Shown here piece by piece: positions 1-8,611 of a stretch of DNA of 64,000 nt (position 1 is its first letter; the number at the start of each line of letters is the position of its first letter). Below the pieces are notes generated by a model. That model was not told the DNA's origin. It searched no databases and worked only from the letters and a program-made list of their open reading frames with translations. Origin of the DNA: JAJYVT01 sp036796435 (lineage in GTDB: Bacteria; Actinomycetota; Acidimicrobiia; Acidimicrobiales; RAAP-2); contig DAIRCY010000001.1 of assembly GCA_036796435.1 (NCBI GenBank), forward strand, positions 1 through 64,000, read 5' to 3'. The position numbers were made by a program, and so were the translations under genes.

Positions 1-615
1 CCCGACATCTGCCGGTTCGTCTCCGAGATCGTCTACGAAGGGCGGCTGTCCGCCGACCCCGAGTGCGCCCGCCAGCGCATCGGCGGAACCGGCGCCCACT
101 CCGGATCGGGACTTCGCTGGCGACCCGTCGATCACGCCGGCAACCGAACCTCGTCGCCCGAGGAGGCCGAGGTGGTCGCCCAGCTTCACGGAGCGCTGAT
201 CGGTCGGACGTTCACGAACCGCGACGGTGAGACCCGCACGCTGCGTGTCGAAGACGTGCTCGTCGTCGCCCCCTACAACGCGCAGGTGTCGCTCTTGAAG
301 GAGAAGCTGCCCCACGGAGCCCGAGTGGGGACGGTCGACAAGTTCCAGGGCCTGGAGGCCCCCGTCGTCATCGTCTCGCTCACCACGTCGAGCCTCGCAG
401 AGATCCCGCGAGGGATGGAGTTTCTCTACAGCCGCAACCGGCTGAACGTCGCAGTCTCGCGGGCCCAGGCGTTGGCGATCGTCGTCGGGAGCCCGCTCCT
501 CCTCTCGGTCCGGTGCAACACGGTGGACCAGCTCCGCCTGGCCAACGGTCTGTGCCGGCTCGTCGAGCTCGCAGAGGCCTCTGCAGACGAATCGACGACC
601 ATCGGACACCGATAG
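1..615 (+). CDS. SF1 (DNA2/UPF1-like) helicase, C-terminal part
   Basis: The reading frame is open from the first base, so the start lies outside the window; about 204 residues are visible. They carry the C-terminal RecA-like lobe of a superfamily 1 helicase: VLVVAPYNAQ, then the motif-V-like VDKFQGLEAPVVIVS, and the motif-VI-like NRLNVAVSRAQ whose Arg normally contacts ATP. This arrangement is typical of the DNA2/NAM7/UPF1 group (AAA_12 domain), which in actinobacteria is often fused to a RecB-like nuclease. The N-terminal part, with Walker A and any nuclease, is not visible, so substrate (DNA or RNA) cannot be decided. A small gene follows after 16 bases. Confidence 0.85.
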   Translation, partial: PDICRFVSEIVYEGRLSADPECARQRIGGTGAHSGSGLRWRPVDHAGNRTSSPEEAEVVAQLHGALIGRTFTNRDGETRTLRVEDVLVVAPYNAQVSLLKEKLPHGARVGTVDKFQGLEAPVVIVSLTTSSLAEIPRGMEFLYSRNRLNVAVSRAQALAIVVGSPLLLSVRCNTVDQLRLANGLCRLVELAEASADESTTIGHR

Positions 616-631
616 CGGAAGGAGAGAGGAC

Positions 632-970
632 ATGTGGCTGTTCGTCCCCGAGGGCTTCTTCAGCGTCGTGACCGCAGATGAGCTCGGTCACGAGCTCCAG
701 ATTCGCGCCCGCTCGAAGGCGGATCTCGACCGCCTGAGGGCGGCGTACATCCCGAGCCTCGGCGAAGCCGTCGCGCTGAAGGGCCACGACTACCCGTGGC
801 GGGCCTTCACGACCAGAGAGGCGCTCGCGGCCGGCCTCGCGAAGGTCGTGGACGCACTCGATTACCGGAACTTCAAGGACACCGTCGCCAGGCGACGCAG
901 CCACGAACGGGCGCACACCTACCTGCGCGTGTGGGAAGCGTGCCTCGAGATCGAGAAGGAGGCCTCATGA
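632..970 (+). CDS. Conserved-looking small hypothetical protein
   Basis: A 112-residue protein with a purine-rich ribosome binding site (GGAAGGAGAGAGG) just before the ATG. It has no signal peptide or membrane segment, is rich in charged residues, and I recognise no domain. The 16-base gap to the helicase gene upstream and the 4-base ATGA overlap with the next small frame suggest co-transcription. It begins MWLFVPEGFFSVV and ends in a charged helix rich in Arg and Glu. Function unknown. Confidence 0.7.
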   Translation: MWLFVPEGFFSVVTADELGHELQIRARSKADLDRLRAAYIPSLGEAVALKGHDYPWRAFTTREALAAGLAKVVDALDYRNFKDTVARRRSHERAHTYLRVWEACLEIEKEAS

Positions 971-1141
971 GCGAAAGATCGACACAGGCGAAGGACTCCC
1001 CGGCGCGAGACCAGCGCAGTGCGATGGGCGGCGGTCGAGGAAGCCCGGGGCCTCATCGGGTCGACCACGAACTCCGGCGGCCGGGACCGGGACCTCGCGA
1101 CGCTCGAGGCAGCGGTCGAGGCGTGGAAGGCGCTGCTTTAG
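967..1141 (+). pseudogene. Small ORF, probably broken by a frameshift
   Basis: An ATG at 967 overlaps the stop of the preceding gene (ATGA), but its frame turns into low-quality Gly/Arg/Pro sequence after about 18 codons. In the frame one base over, a protein-like helix (RWAAVEEARGLIG..., ending in EAWKALL and a stop at 1139-1141) begins near 1019, where a GTG lies. Either a 58-residue gene has a single-base indel near 1018, or a separate 40-residue gene starts at that GTG. The rest, to 1201, shows no coding evidence. Confidence 0.3.
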
Positions 1142-1201
1142 CTGAACTGCTCGAGTCCGGGCCGCCTGCCGAGCGGTCGGGCCGGGTGGGGGTTCACTCG
1201 T

Positions 1202-2032
1202 TCAAAGCGTCCGGTTGGCTGCGCCGGCGTCGCTGGCTTCGTCGAGCGATGCGAGGAGCTCTTGGTATCTCGCAGGCATCGTCACCGTCGTACGCATTGC
1301 GACGGGAATCGGGAAGCGGACGCCCCCCTTGTGCGTCGCCTCGAGCCCGTCGGCGATTTCGGTGGCGCGTTCCGCGGGGAAGGCGAATGCCATCTCCGTG
1401 TCCTGGGCCATCCCGAAGACACGGTCGCCGTTGCAAGGAAGAACGACCTTCGGCTCGCCCGTCTTCATAGTTTGGATGACGAGCTCCGCACAGTCGAGGC
1501 GGCCACCGGACGAGCTCTCGATCCGGCCGCCACGGCTGTGCAGCGCGGCGTTCACGAGGCGCATCACCTGCGCGCTGTTCCCGTAGACGGCGACGACATG
1601 GGGCTCGAACGTGAGCTTGGCGAGCGGGGCAACGCAGAGGCGGTCGAACCTTCCGGCCTCGAAGCGCCACGTCGCGGCCTCGAGCGACGCCGCCGCGTCC
1701 GAGTCGCTGCAGTACATCCCGAGAGCGGCCTCGCCGGCGTCGTAGCGGGCGTTCGATGGCCGGAACCCGAACGCGACGGATGCCAGCGGGCAGATGACGT
1801 CCTCCTTGCCGACGGCGACCGACCAGCCGTACCGGCGTGCGATCCCGATCGACTGGCAGACGATCCAGTGCTCGCCGACGTCCCTGGAGGGGATCCGGAC
1901 GCCGTCGGGCACGGGGTCCCCGGGAGACAGCATCCGGATGGCGAGCGGATAGGTATCCGGGCGGATGTACGTCGTGAGCGCTTGGTCAAGGCGCTGGAAG
2001 GGATCGGCGTCGTGGCTATCCGGGGTTTCCAT
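1202..2032 (-). CDS. DUF169 family protein (COG2043)
   Basis: About 276 residues from the ATG at 2032 (an upstream ATG at 2077 is possible; neither has a clear ribosome binding site). The C-terminal third has the typical DUF169 pattern VVLPCNGDRVFGMAQDTEMAF followed by a region with AERATEIADGLEATHKGG. The family is found in archaea and bacteria, often beside methanogenesis or CO-metabolism genes, but its biochemical role is not known to me. Here it stands alone, divergent from the cupin-GrpB gene with about 120 bases between starts. No signal peptide or membrane segment, so cytosolic. Confidence 0.7.
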   Translation of the reverse strand: METPDSHDADPFQRLDQALTTYIRPDTYPLAIRMLSPGDPVPDGVRIPSRDVGEHWIVCQSIGIARRYGWSVAVGKEDVICPLASVAFGFRPSNARYDAGEAALGMYCSDSDAAASLEAATWRFEAGRFDRLCVAPLAKLTFEPHVVAVYGNSAQVMRLVNAALHSRGGRIESSSGGRLDCAELVIQTMKTGEPKVVLPCNGDRVFGMAQDTEMAFAFPAERATEIADGLEATHKGGVRFPIPVAMRTTVTMPARYQELLASLDEASDAGAANRTL

Positions 2033-2154
2033 ACATCGCAAAGATACGGGCCTTCCGCCGGAGGCGGTTTGCGACATGGACCGCGACCGGCCGACCGTAG
2101 GCCACCGGCGCAGACGAACCGTTGGCGGGCTGTCACCTCGCCTACCTTGGTGGA

Positions 2155-3078
2155 GTGAAGATCTTCCGCTTCGACCCTGAGGTGTCGGTCCCGATCGGGC
2201 ACGTCGACTCGGTCTTCCGCATCGGCAGGCTCACCACGGACGACGTGCGCGGCCGGGTGCAGATCATGCACCTCCCCCCAGGCGGACTGGTCGGTCGGCA
2301 TCCCACGACCTGCCGGCAGCTCTTCGCCGTGGTGTCCGGCTTCGGCTGGGTCAGTGGCGCGGATGGGGACCGGCGAACTATTCGGACCGGGCAGGCTGCC
2401 GTCTGGGAGGCAGGCGAGGAGCACGCCGCCGACAGCGACGGAGGGCTCACCGCTGTCTGCGTGGAGGGGACCTTCGAGATGGACGCCGTCGCCGTCACGA
2501 AGGACATCTCCGTGGTGGACTACGACCCGCAGTGGCCGGAGTGGTTCGATCGCATCCACGAGCACGTGTGGCCCGCAGTTGCGCACCAGGCGGAGCGCAT
2601 CGATCACGTCGGCTCCACGTCGGTACCGGACCTCGCTGCGAAGCCGATCATCGACCTGGACATCGTCGTGGCCGACGACTCGAAGGTCCGCCCCGTCATC
2701 GATGCCCTGAAGCCGCTCGGCTACCGGTGGGTTGGTGACCTCGGCGTGGAAGGAAGAGAGGCGTTCAAAGGCCCCGATGGGTCAGGGCTCCCGGCGCACC
2801 ACCTCTACCTTCTCGTCGAGGGAAGCAAGGCGCATCTGGACCACGTGCTGCTGCGCGACCTGCTTCGCGACGACCCCGACGCGCGCCGCCGGTACGCCGA
2901 GCTCAAGCGGGCCAATGTCGCGCTCGCGCAGGGGGACATGGACGTCTACGTCGCCGCCAAGGCCGCCTTCGTCACTGAGCTGCTCACCCGCGCCCGCGCC
3001 GAGCGCGGCCTCGAACCTTCCACCTATTGGGTGCCGGATCCGCTCGAAGTCGGCTCCCCGCAGGGCGTCCGAACCTGA
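2155..3078 (+). CDS. Cupin-GrpB (UPF0157) fusion protein
   Basis: The start is taken as GTG 2155 (VKIFRFDPE), matching how free-standing relatives of the first domain begin. Residues 1-115 form a cupin barrel (MHLPPGGLVGRHPTTCRQLF, then GQAAVWEAGEEH). Residues 120-280 are a GrpB/UPF0157 domain of the nucleotidyltransferase superfamily: DYDPQWPEWFDRI, the HVGSTSVPDLAAKPIIDLDI signature with its GSTS and DLD, and a helical tail. GrpB proteins are often annotated as possible dephospho-CoA kinase-linked nucleotidyltransferases, but their substrate is unknown. The two domains are in one frame without a break. The last 55 bases overlap the convergent FUSC gene. Confidence 0.85.
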   Translation: MKIFRFDPEVSVPIGHVDSVFRIGRLTTDDVRGRVQIMHLPPGGLVGRHPTTCRQLFAVVSGFGWVSGADGDRRTIRTGQAAVWEAGEEHAADSDGGLTAVCVEGTFEMDAVAVTKDISVVDYDPQWPEWFDRIHEHVWPAVAHQAERIDHVGSTSVPDLAAKPIIDLDIVVADDSKVRPVIDALKPLGYRWVGDLGVEGREAFKGPDGSGLPAHHLYLLVEGSKAHLDHVLLRDLLRDDPDARRRYAELKRANVALAQGDMDVYVAAKAAFVTELLTRARAERGLEPSTYWVPDPLEVGSPQGVRT

Positions 3079-5060
3079 GCCGCAGGACCCGACCGCGACA
3101 TCGGGCCGAACCCCTGCGCCGCGACCGCCCGCCGGAGCCGGCAGGCGGCATCGACCTCTCTGGCGATCGGTGCGAGCAGCGCTGTCGTGACCTCGGGCGG
3201 CACCCCTGCGCACGAGGTCGCGGCCGGGTCGTCGAGCTCGCAGATGGCCGTGCGGAGCGCCTGGACGCGGCCGGCGTCGGGAAGGGTCGCGCCCGAGTCC
3301 ACCGCGACGCCTGCTTCGACGACGGAGTCCGCGGTCCGCTCCAGCTGGACCACGAGCGGCCACCAGGCTGCGGCGCGGGTGCTGAACGGCGGCGGCTCGG
3401 CGAGCTGTCGCTGGAGCGCGGTCTGCAGCTGGGTGAGGGCCCGGAAGGTGGTCCGCCGCACGTGGCGGCGATCGGCGCCGCGCCCGACGAGCGTGGCCCC
3501 GACGAATGCGTCGAGGGCGACGATGACCGCGTGGAGCGCGGCGTCGAAGGTGCTCCGCCACGTCCGCGGCCACAGCAGGTACCCGAAGATGAGGACGATC
3601 CCGCTGCCGACGGCGGTGTCGACGAGGCGCGCGGTCACCACGCCCGCGTCCCCGGGGGCTGCGAGGTCGAGCAGCATGACGACCACCGGCGTGAGGGAGA
3701 CGACGAACAGGCCGTAGTTGACGCGGAGCGTCAGCGGCATGAGCGCGGCGGCGGCGGCGAGAGGGAGCAGCATCCAGCCGTCGTGCGGCACGAGCGCGAG
3801 CACCGCGGCACCGACCAGGACTCCGAGGATCGTGCCGACGGTCCGCTGCACGCCCCGGGCGAACACCGAGCCGAAGTCCGGCTTGAGGACGATCGCCACG
3901 GTGAGGAGCACCCAGTACGGCCGCTCGTACGGCAGGTGCTCGCGGACGACCTCGGCGATGGCCATGCACAGCGCGAGTCGGACGGCGAACTCGCGGCTGT
4001 CGGCGCTGCCGCCCGACCGGCTCCACAGGTCGCTCGCCGACTGCTTCCAGTCCCGGCGAACGGGCGTGGCCGGTCTGTGCGCGACGTTGCCTGCGACCAC
4101 GTCCCACAAAAGGCGGGTCCCGTCTCGCACCTGCTGCTGCGCGTGGGCACCGGGCGCGGCGCGCGCCGGCGGTGCGTCGTCATCGGGCGCATGCGGCGGA
4201 CCCCCGGCAGGCCGCCGGCCCGCCAGCACGCCGTCTGCGAGCGCGTCGACGGCGGCCAGGACCTCAGGTTCGGCGGGCCTTCCCGAGCGGTAGAGGGCGA
4301 CCGCGCCGTCGACGAGCGGCTGCGCGCTGTTCAGGACGCCGGCGAGCCGGGAGAGGCGGGGGCTCTTTCCCTGGACATGGCCGCGGCTCCCGGTGATCTG
4401 GTCGTAAGCGGTGTTCAGCGCGGTGGTCACCGCCTGGCGGCGTGCAGGGTCGGCGCCGTGCCCGCACTGGCGGAGGAGGTCGGCGACCGCGCGGAGGACG
4501 TCGCTCACGACGGCACGGTCCGGGTCGACCGGGTCGCTCAGCGCGGCGAGCAGGGTGAGCAGCAGCGCCCACGCCCCGCCGGCGACGAAGTACACGGCCA
4601 CGTGGGCGATGGACGTCCCGGTGACGAGCCCGGAGCCAACCGCGATGTAGATGAGGAACTGGAGCGCCCCAAACGAGAAGTTCGCGTTGATCGCGCTCAC
4701 GAACGCCGCCAGCGCCGCGAGCGCGGCGATGAGGAAGACGACGGGCCACCCTGTGCCGGCGGCGAAGCGGCCGACAGCGAGCCCGGCGGCGCCGAGGGCG
4801 ATCCCCGCAGCGGTGCGGACGAGCTTCTCGCGCACCGGCCCGCGCTGGGGGGCGATCGACCCCACGAGGCCACCGATGCTCGCGAGGACGCCGGCGGCCA
4901 GCCCTGTCGGGTTGTGGCCCCACCCCTCGACGGCGAGGCCGACGGCCAGGGGGGCGGCGATGCTGAGCGGGATGCGGACGGTGTCGCGCCACGGCGGCCT
5001 TGTCGTGCCGAGGCGCGCCAGCTGGCGTACCCACGCCGCCCGGGCGCCCTGCTCAGCCAC
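3024..5060 (-). CDS. FUSC family inner-membrane protein
   Basis: 678 residues starting at GTG 5060, eight bases inside the end of the upstream S4 gene. Two membrane blocks are visible: roughly residues 28-175 (several hydrophobic helices including APLAVGLAV, LIYIAVGSGLV and AYFVAGGAWALLLTLLAA) and residues 350-500 (a second set after YERPYWVLLTVAIVLKPDFG, the typical FUSC_2 signature). Soluble helical domains follow each block. The layout resembles YccS/YhfK and aromatic-acid exporters, so export of an aromatic or fusaric-acid-like compound is the usual inference; no substrate evidence is present. Its 3' end overlaps the cupin-GrpB gene. Confidence 0.85.
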   Translation of the reverse strand: MAEQGARAAWVRQLARLGTTRPPWRDTVRIPLSIAAPLAVGLAVEGWGHNPTGLAAGVLASIGGLVGSIAPQRGPVREKLVRTAAGIALGAAGLAVGRFAAGTGWPVVFLIAALAALAAFVSAINANFSFGALQFLIYIAVGSGLVTGTSIAHVAVYFVAGGAWALLLTLLAALSDPVDPDRAVVSDVLRAVADLLRQCGHGADPARRQAVTTALNTAYDQITGSRGHVQGKSPRLSRLAGVLNSAQPLVDGAVALYRSGRPAEPEVLAAVDALADGVLAGRRPAGGPPHAPDDDAPPARAAPGAHAQQQVRDGTRLLWDVVAGNVAHRPATPVRRDWKQSASDLWSRSGGSADSREFAVRLALCMAIAEVVREHLPYERPYWVLLTVAIVLKPDFGSVFARGVQRTVGTILGVLVGAAVLALVPHDGWMLLPLAAAAALMPLTLRVNYGLFVVSLTPVVVMLLDLAAPGDAGVVTARLVDTAVGSGIVLIFGYLLWPRTWRSTFDAALHAVIVALDAFVGATLVGRGADRRHVRRTTFRALTQLQTALQRQLAEPPPFSTRAAAWWPLVVQLERTADSVVEAGVAVDSGATLPDAGRVQALRTAICELDDPAATSCAGVPPEVTTALLAPIAREVDAACRLRRAVAAQGFGPMSRSGPAAQVRTPCGEPTSSGSGTQ

Positions 5061-5409
5061 GGAGCCTGTCGAGCTGCCGGCGGTCGCGCTTGGTGGGCCT
5101 TCCCGTGCCGCGGTCGCGGTCGAAGTGGACCGGCCCCGGCGGCGGGGCGGGCGGGGTGTGGTCGACCAGGCAGTCGGCCGCCCGGGCGGCGCCGACCCGC
5201 TTGGTGATCGGCTCGAGCACCTCGAAGGCGCGCTCTCGCCCGTGCACGTGCGCCGCGACGCGATCGCCCGGCCGGACCCTCGCCGCGGCCTTGGCGGGAG
5301 AGCCGTTCACCCGGACGTGGCCGCCCCGGCACGCCTCGGTCGCGTCGACGCGGGTCTTGTAGACCCGGACCGCCCACAGCCACTGGTCCACCCGGGCGGA
5401 CTCCTCCAC
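5053..5409 (-). CDS. S4-domain RNA-binding protein (Hsp15-like)
   Basis: 118 residues from GTG 5409, chosen because AAAGGA lies about 9 bases upstream and because VDQWLWAVRVYKTR right after it is where Hsp15-type proteins begin. The S4 fold covers residues 7-70 (RVDQWLWAVRVYKTR, then GGHVRVNGSPAKAAARVRPGD). E. coli Hsp15 (HslR) binds stalled 50S subunits carrying nascent chains; the same role is inferred here. The tail is Pro- and Arg-rich. It overlaps the FUSC start by 8 bases, so the two are probably translated from one message. Confidence 0.85.
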   Translation of the reverse strand: MEESARVDQWLWAVRVYKTRVDATEACRGGHVRVNGSPAKAAARVRPGDRVAAHVHGRERAFEVLEPITKRVGAARAADCLVDHTPPAPPPGPVHFDRDRGTGRPTKRDRRQLDRLRG

Positions 5410-5455
5410 GTGCCCGATCCTTTCAGAACTGCCTTCTCGAACCCTGGGCGCCGGC

Positions 5456-6202
5456 TCAGCCGATGACGCGCACCTCGTCGCCGGCCTTGATGGTGCCCAC
5501 TTCGAGGACGTCGCAATAGACGCCGAACATGCAGCCGGTCCTGCGTGCGAGCTCACGGAGGATCCCGGGCGAGAAGGCGAGCGCCGGCTGGGCCATGGTG
5601 ACCATCACGCAACGCTGCGTCGTCCTTTCCACACGCACGGTCACCTCCCCGATCCGGAGCGTCCGGCCCAGCCACCGCTCCTCTGGCCTCACGTCGTGGG
5701 CCGCCACGTCAGCCACCTCGACCACCACGTTCGGCCGGAAGCGACGGGCTTCGACCCGGTCGTCGGGTCGAATCGAGTCCATCCAGGCGAGCGAAGAGGC
5801 GGTGAGGAGGTGGAGGGCGGACGCGTCGAAGTGCGGCGTGGCGGCCTCCTCGGTGAGGGAGACGGGCTCGCCGACGACCGCGCTCACGATCTCGGCGGCA
5901 CCGGGATCGCCTGCGGGCGCGCGACGGCCCTCGGCGTCCTCGACCCAGGTGACACCGGTCTCGTCGAGGCGCGCCGAGATCGAGAGCAGCCCGGGCATCC
6001 GGCGGAACCGGCGGGTCGTCTTCCCGCTGCCGAGCTTTGTGTCGGCGCCGCGCACCGCCCACCACCGGTCGCCGGCGAGCCCGCGCGCGTCGCAGGCGAC
6101 CCGGGAGAGCCGCTCCCCGCCGAGCGACTTCACCGGGTAGCGCCACAGCTCGGCCACCGTGCCGAGCGTCGCCTGCGTCGAGTTGGCGCTTCCGTCGTTC
6201 AT
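5456..6202 (-). CDS. MOSC domain protein
   Basis: 248 residues. The N-terminal beta-barrel (GTVAELWRYPVKSLGGERL, residues 13-31) is the MOSC_N domain; the MOSC domain follows with FRPNVVVE and RTTQRCVMVTMAQP, where the Cys near residue 204 corresponds to the residue expected to bind the molybdenum cofactor sulfur. Such proteins include YcbX-like enzymes that reduce N-hydroxylated compounds and MoCo carriers. No ferredoxin domain is attached. The start ATG overlaps the stop of the upstream 62-residue gene (ATGA), indicating translational coupling. Confidence 0.9.
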   Translation of the reverse strand: MNDGSANSTQATLGTVAELWRYPVKSLGGERLSRVACDARGLAGDRWWAVRGADTKLGSGKTTRRFRRMPGLLSISARLDETGVTWVEDAEGRRAPAGDPGAAEIVSAVVGEPVSLTEEAATPHFDASALHLLTASSLAWMDSIRPDDRVEARRFRPNVVVEVADVAAHDVRPEERWLGRTLRIGEVTVRVERTTQRCVMVTMAQPALAFSPGILRELARRTGCMFGVYCDVLEVGTIKAGDEVRVIG

Positions 6203-6387
6203 GTGGCGGCCATCAGGTGGACGCCCATGTCGAGCAGCACCTCCCCGACGGCGCGGCGCGCGCGGAGAAGGGCACCGCGCCGCGCGGGACGTGGACGAAG
6301 GGTGCGTGGGGGATGTCGGAATTCGGCCGGGCGCAAGAGCTCCCGGTCGCGCTGGCGCGCGAGCGCGCCGAGTAGGTGCGGATGCAT
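6199..6387 (-). CDS. Small actinobacterial-type hypothetical protein
   Basis: 62 residues from ATG 6387, with GAAGGA a suitable distance upstream. It begins MHPHLLGALARQRDRELLR, continues with a Pro- and Arg-rich middle and ends in a short hydrophobic stretch (VGEVLLDMGVHLMAA). Small proteins with this layout (MHP-x-L start, Arg-rich centre, hydrophobic end) are common in actinobacteria but have no known function. Its stop overlaps the MOSC start. Confidence 0.6.
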   Translation of the reverse strand: MHPHLLGALARQRDRELLRPAEFRHPPRTLRPRPARRGALLRARRAVGEVLLDMGVHLMAAT

Positions 6388-6711
6388 GGTTGGTCCTTCG
6401 AGAAGAAGTGAGAGGCGGAACTGCAGCAGGTGTCGCGGGCGCGCACGAGGCGGGCGCGACGGGGGGACGGCGAACGGCCGAGGATCAGCGGTTGGCCGTC
6501 GTCGTGCCAGCCGAGACCGGCGGACGAGCGCACGGGTACCCCGTGGTCGTAATGGATGGATCCTGGAACGTGCGATCGGACAACGGGTCACCCCCTTCGG
6601 GCGCTCAAACGGTGAAGCTGCATGATACCCCGGCGCCACGAGAATTGCTAGGCCCGGTGCGGGTTTCTTCGATGCCCAGCCGGCGCCGGGACGCTCCGGT
6701 AGCGTTGGGCC
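6388..6711. other. Intergenic region, no gene seen
   Basis: About 320 bases between a leftward and a rightward operon. No frame looks protein-like on either strand. It must carry both divergent promoters; GAGAATTGCTAGG near 6640-6652 is AT-richer than its surroundings, but I cannot assign confident -35/-10 pairs. Confidence 0.4.
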
Positions 6712-7596
6712 GTGACGTTCCGACGATTCGTGCTGACCGGCGCCCTGTTGCTCTCGTCCGCCGGACTCGGCGCGGGTGGCTTGGCCTCGGCGAGCGGCGC
6801 CTCGCCCGACGGCCAGGGGCCGGGCAACACCGCGCCGCTCACCTCCTGCTCCTACTCGGCGATCCAGCCGTACCTGTACTCTCGTGGCCACCTCACCATC
6901 GCGACGGACTCGCCCGCCTACCCGCCGTGGTTCGAGCACAACCGGCCGGCAGACGGGAAGGGCTACGAGAGCGGCGTCGCCTACGCGGTCGCGAAGAAAC
7001 TCGGCTTCAAGGCGTCGCAGGTGAAGTGGGTGGTCGAGACATTCAACGCGTCGTACGCACCGGGACCGAAGCACTTCGACTTCGACATCAACGAGATCTC
7101 GGTGACCAAGACACGGGCGAAGGCGGTCACCTTCTCCACCGGCTACTACACAGACGAAGAGGCGCTCGTCGCCCTCAAAGGGTCCCCGATCACCAAGCAC
7201 CACACACCCGCCGCGCTGAAGAACTACATCTACGGCGCGGAGATCGGGACGACGGCGCTGAAGTACATCAACTCGCGGATCCAGCCGGAGCACGCGCCCG
7301 CGACGTTCACAACGCTGAACGACGTGAAGTCGGCGCTTGTCGACCACCGGATCGCAGCGTTCGTCACAGACACGCCCACCGCCCAGTACATCGTGACAAC
7401 ACAGATCAAGCACTCGACGGTGGTCGGGCAGTTCCCGGTGTCGAACCAGCACTACGGGCTGCTCTTCCAGAAGGGTGACAAGCTGGCGAGGTGCGTGGAC
7501 AAGGCGATCCGGAAGCTGAAGCACGCCGGCGTCTTCCACAAGCTCGCCAAGAAGTACCTGGGCGTGTACACGTCGATCCCGCTCATCAAGCCCTGA
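6712..7596 (+). CDS. Amino-acid ABC transporter substrate-binding protein
   Basis: 294 residues from GTG 6712. A Sec signal peptide is visible (FRRFVLTGALLLSSAGLGAG, cleavage probably after LASASGA); no lipobox Cys, so the anchor is unclear. The mature part fits SBP_bac_3: LTIATDSPAYPPWFEHN near residue 60, GYESGVAYAVAKKLGF, FDFDINEISVTKTRAKAVTFS, and a C-terminal KLARCVDKAIRKLKHAGVFHKLAKKY. It would bind a polar amino acid outside the membrane. The permease starts 8 bases downstream and the ATPase follows, so this is the first gene of a complete three-gene importer. Confidence 0.92.
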   Translation: MTFRRFVLTGALLLSSAGLGAGGLASASGASPDGQGPGNTAPLTSCSYSAIQPYLYSRGHLTIATDSPAYPPWFEHNRPADGKGYESGVAYAVAKKLGFKASQVKWVVETFNASYAPGPKHFDFDINEISVTKTRAKAVTFSTGYYTDEEALVALKGSPITKHHTPAALKNYIYGAEIGTTALKYINSRIQPEHAPATFTTLNDVKSALVDHRIAAFVTDTPTAQYIVTTQIKHSTVVGQFPVSNQHYGLLFQKGDKLARCVDKAIRKLKHAGVFHKLAKKYLGVYTSIPLIKP

Positions 7597-7603
7597 TCCC
7601 GCC

Positions 7604-8593
7604 GTGCCGTCGCCACGGCGCGCCGGTGCCGGCGTGACGGGGGCGGGCACCCCGCCGCCGGCGCCGGGTGGGCCGCCGGGGATCGTCGGGGACCGTGTGG
7701 GGTCCGATTCGGCGGGCGTGCTCGAGGCGCTCGGCGTCGACCCGTTCGGCCGCAGGAGCCGCCTCTTCCGGACCGAGCGCGGCGCCGTCGTCACCTCGAC
7801 GGTCAGCACGCTCGTCGTGCTCGGCGGGATCGTCGTCGCCTTCCTGCTCGCGCCAGGGAGCCGTCAGGTCCGCGCCGTCTTCTTCAACGGCCACGACATG
7901 TGGCGGGCGCTCATCGGCGACCCGCACACAGGGTATTACTCGGTCGGGAAGGGCATCCTCCTCAACATCGAGATGTTCCTCGTGGCCGAGGCGTGCATCC
8001 TCGTGCTGGCACTGGTGATCGCGCTCATCCGCCAGTCGCGCTCTCCGGTGCTCTTCCCGCTGCGGATGCTCGCCATCGTCTACGTCGACTTCTTCCGCGG
8101 CGTGCCGCTGATCCTCGTCATCTTCGCGATCGGCTTCGGGCTGCCCGCGCTCTACCTGCCGGTGCTCTCGTCCCAGTCGGCGATCGTCTACGGGGTCGCC
8201 GCGCTCGTGATCGCCTACAGCGCATACGTCTCCGAGGTCTACCGCGCCGGGCTCAACTCCGTGCCGCTCAGCCAGATCGCCTCCGCGCGCTCGCTCGGCC
8301 TGCGGCCGCGCACCGCGCTCCGCCACGTGGTCCTGCCCCAAGCCGTGCGCACGATCATCCCGCCGCTTCTGAACGACTTCATCAGCCTCCAGAAGGACAC
8401 CGCCCTCGTCGCGATCCTCGGCGTGGTCATCGAGGCGAACCGGGCGGCACAGATCTTCTCGAGCACGGTGTTCAATTACTCCGGCTTCACCGTCGCCGCG
8501 ATCCTCTTCCTGCTCCTCACCATCCCGCTCGCCCGTTTCACCGACCACTTGATCGCCAGGGACAGGGCCCGCCGGCTGGCCGGGGCGATGTGA
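7604..8593 (+). CDS. Amino-acid ABC transporter permease (HisM/GlnP family)
   Basis: 329 residues from GTG 7604. The first about 60 residues are Pro/Gly-rich and cytoplasmic; a membrane helix follows (STVSTLVVLGGIVVAFLLA), a periplasmic stretch, then the BPD_transp_1 core from about residue 120. The EAA loop reads QIASARSLGLRPRTALRHVVLP, in the position that docks on the ATPase. One permease gene suggests a homodimeric channel. It lies between the binding-protein and ATPase genes with gaps of 7 and 18 bases. Confidence 0.92.
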   Translation: MPSPRRAGAGVTGAGTPPPAPGGPPGIVGDRVGSDSAGVLEALGVDPFGRRSRLFRTERGAVVTSTVSTLVVLGGIVVAFLLAPGSRQVRAVFFNGHDMWRALIGDPHTGYYSVGKGILLNIEMFLVAEACILVLALVIALIRQSRSPVLFPLRMLAIVYVDFFRGVPLILVIFAIGFGLPALYLPVLSSQSAIVYGVAALVIAYSAYVSEVYRAGLNSVPLSQIASARSLGLRPRTALRHVVLPQAVRTIIPPLLNDFISLQKDTALVAILGVVIEANRAAQIFSSTVFNYSGFTVAAILFLLLTIPLARFTDHLIARDRARRLAGAM

Positions 8594-8611
8594 GCGCGCG
8601 GTGACGCCGCC

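Noticed and set aside
1215..2158. Long plus-strand frame opposite the DUF169 gene
   Set aside because: It is rich in Arg, Gly and Pro with no motifs and mirrors the codon pattern of the minus-strand gene.
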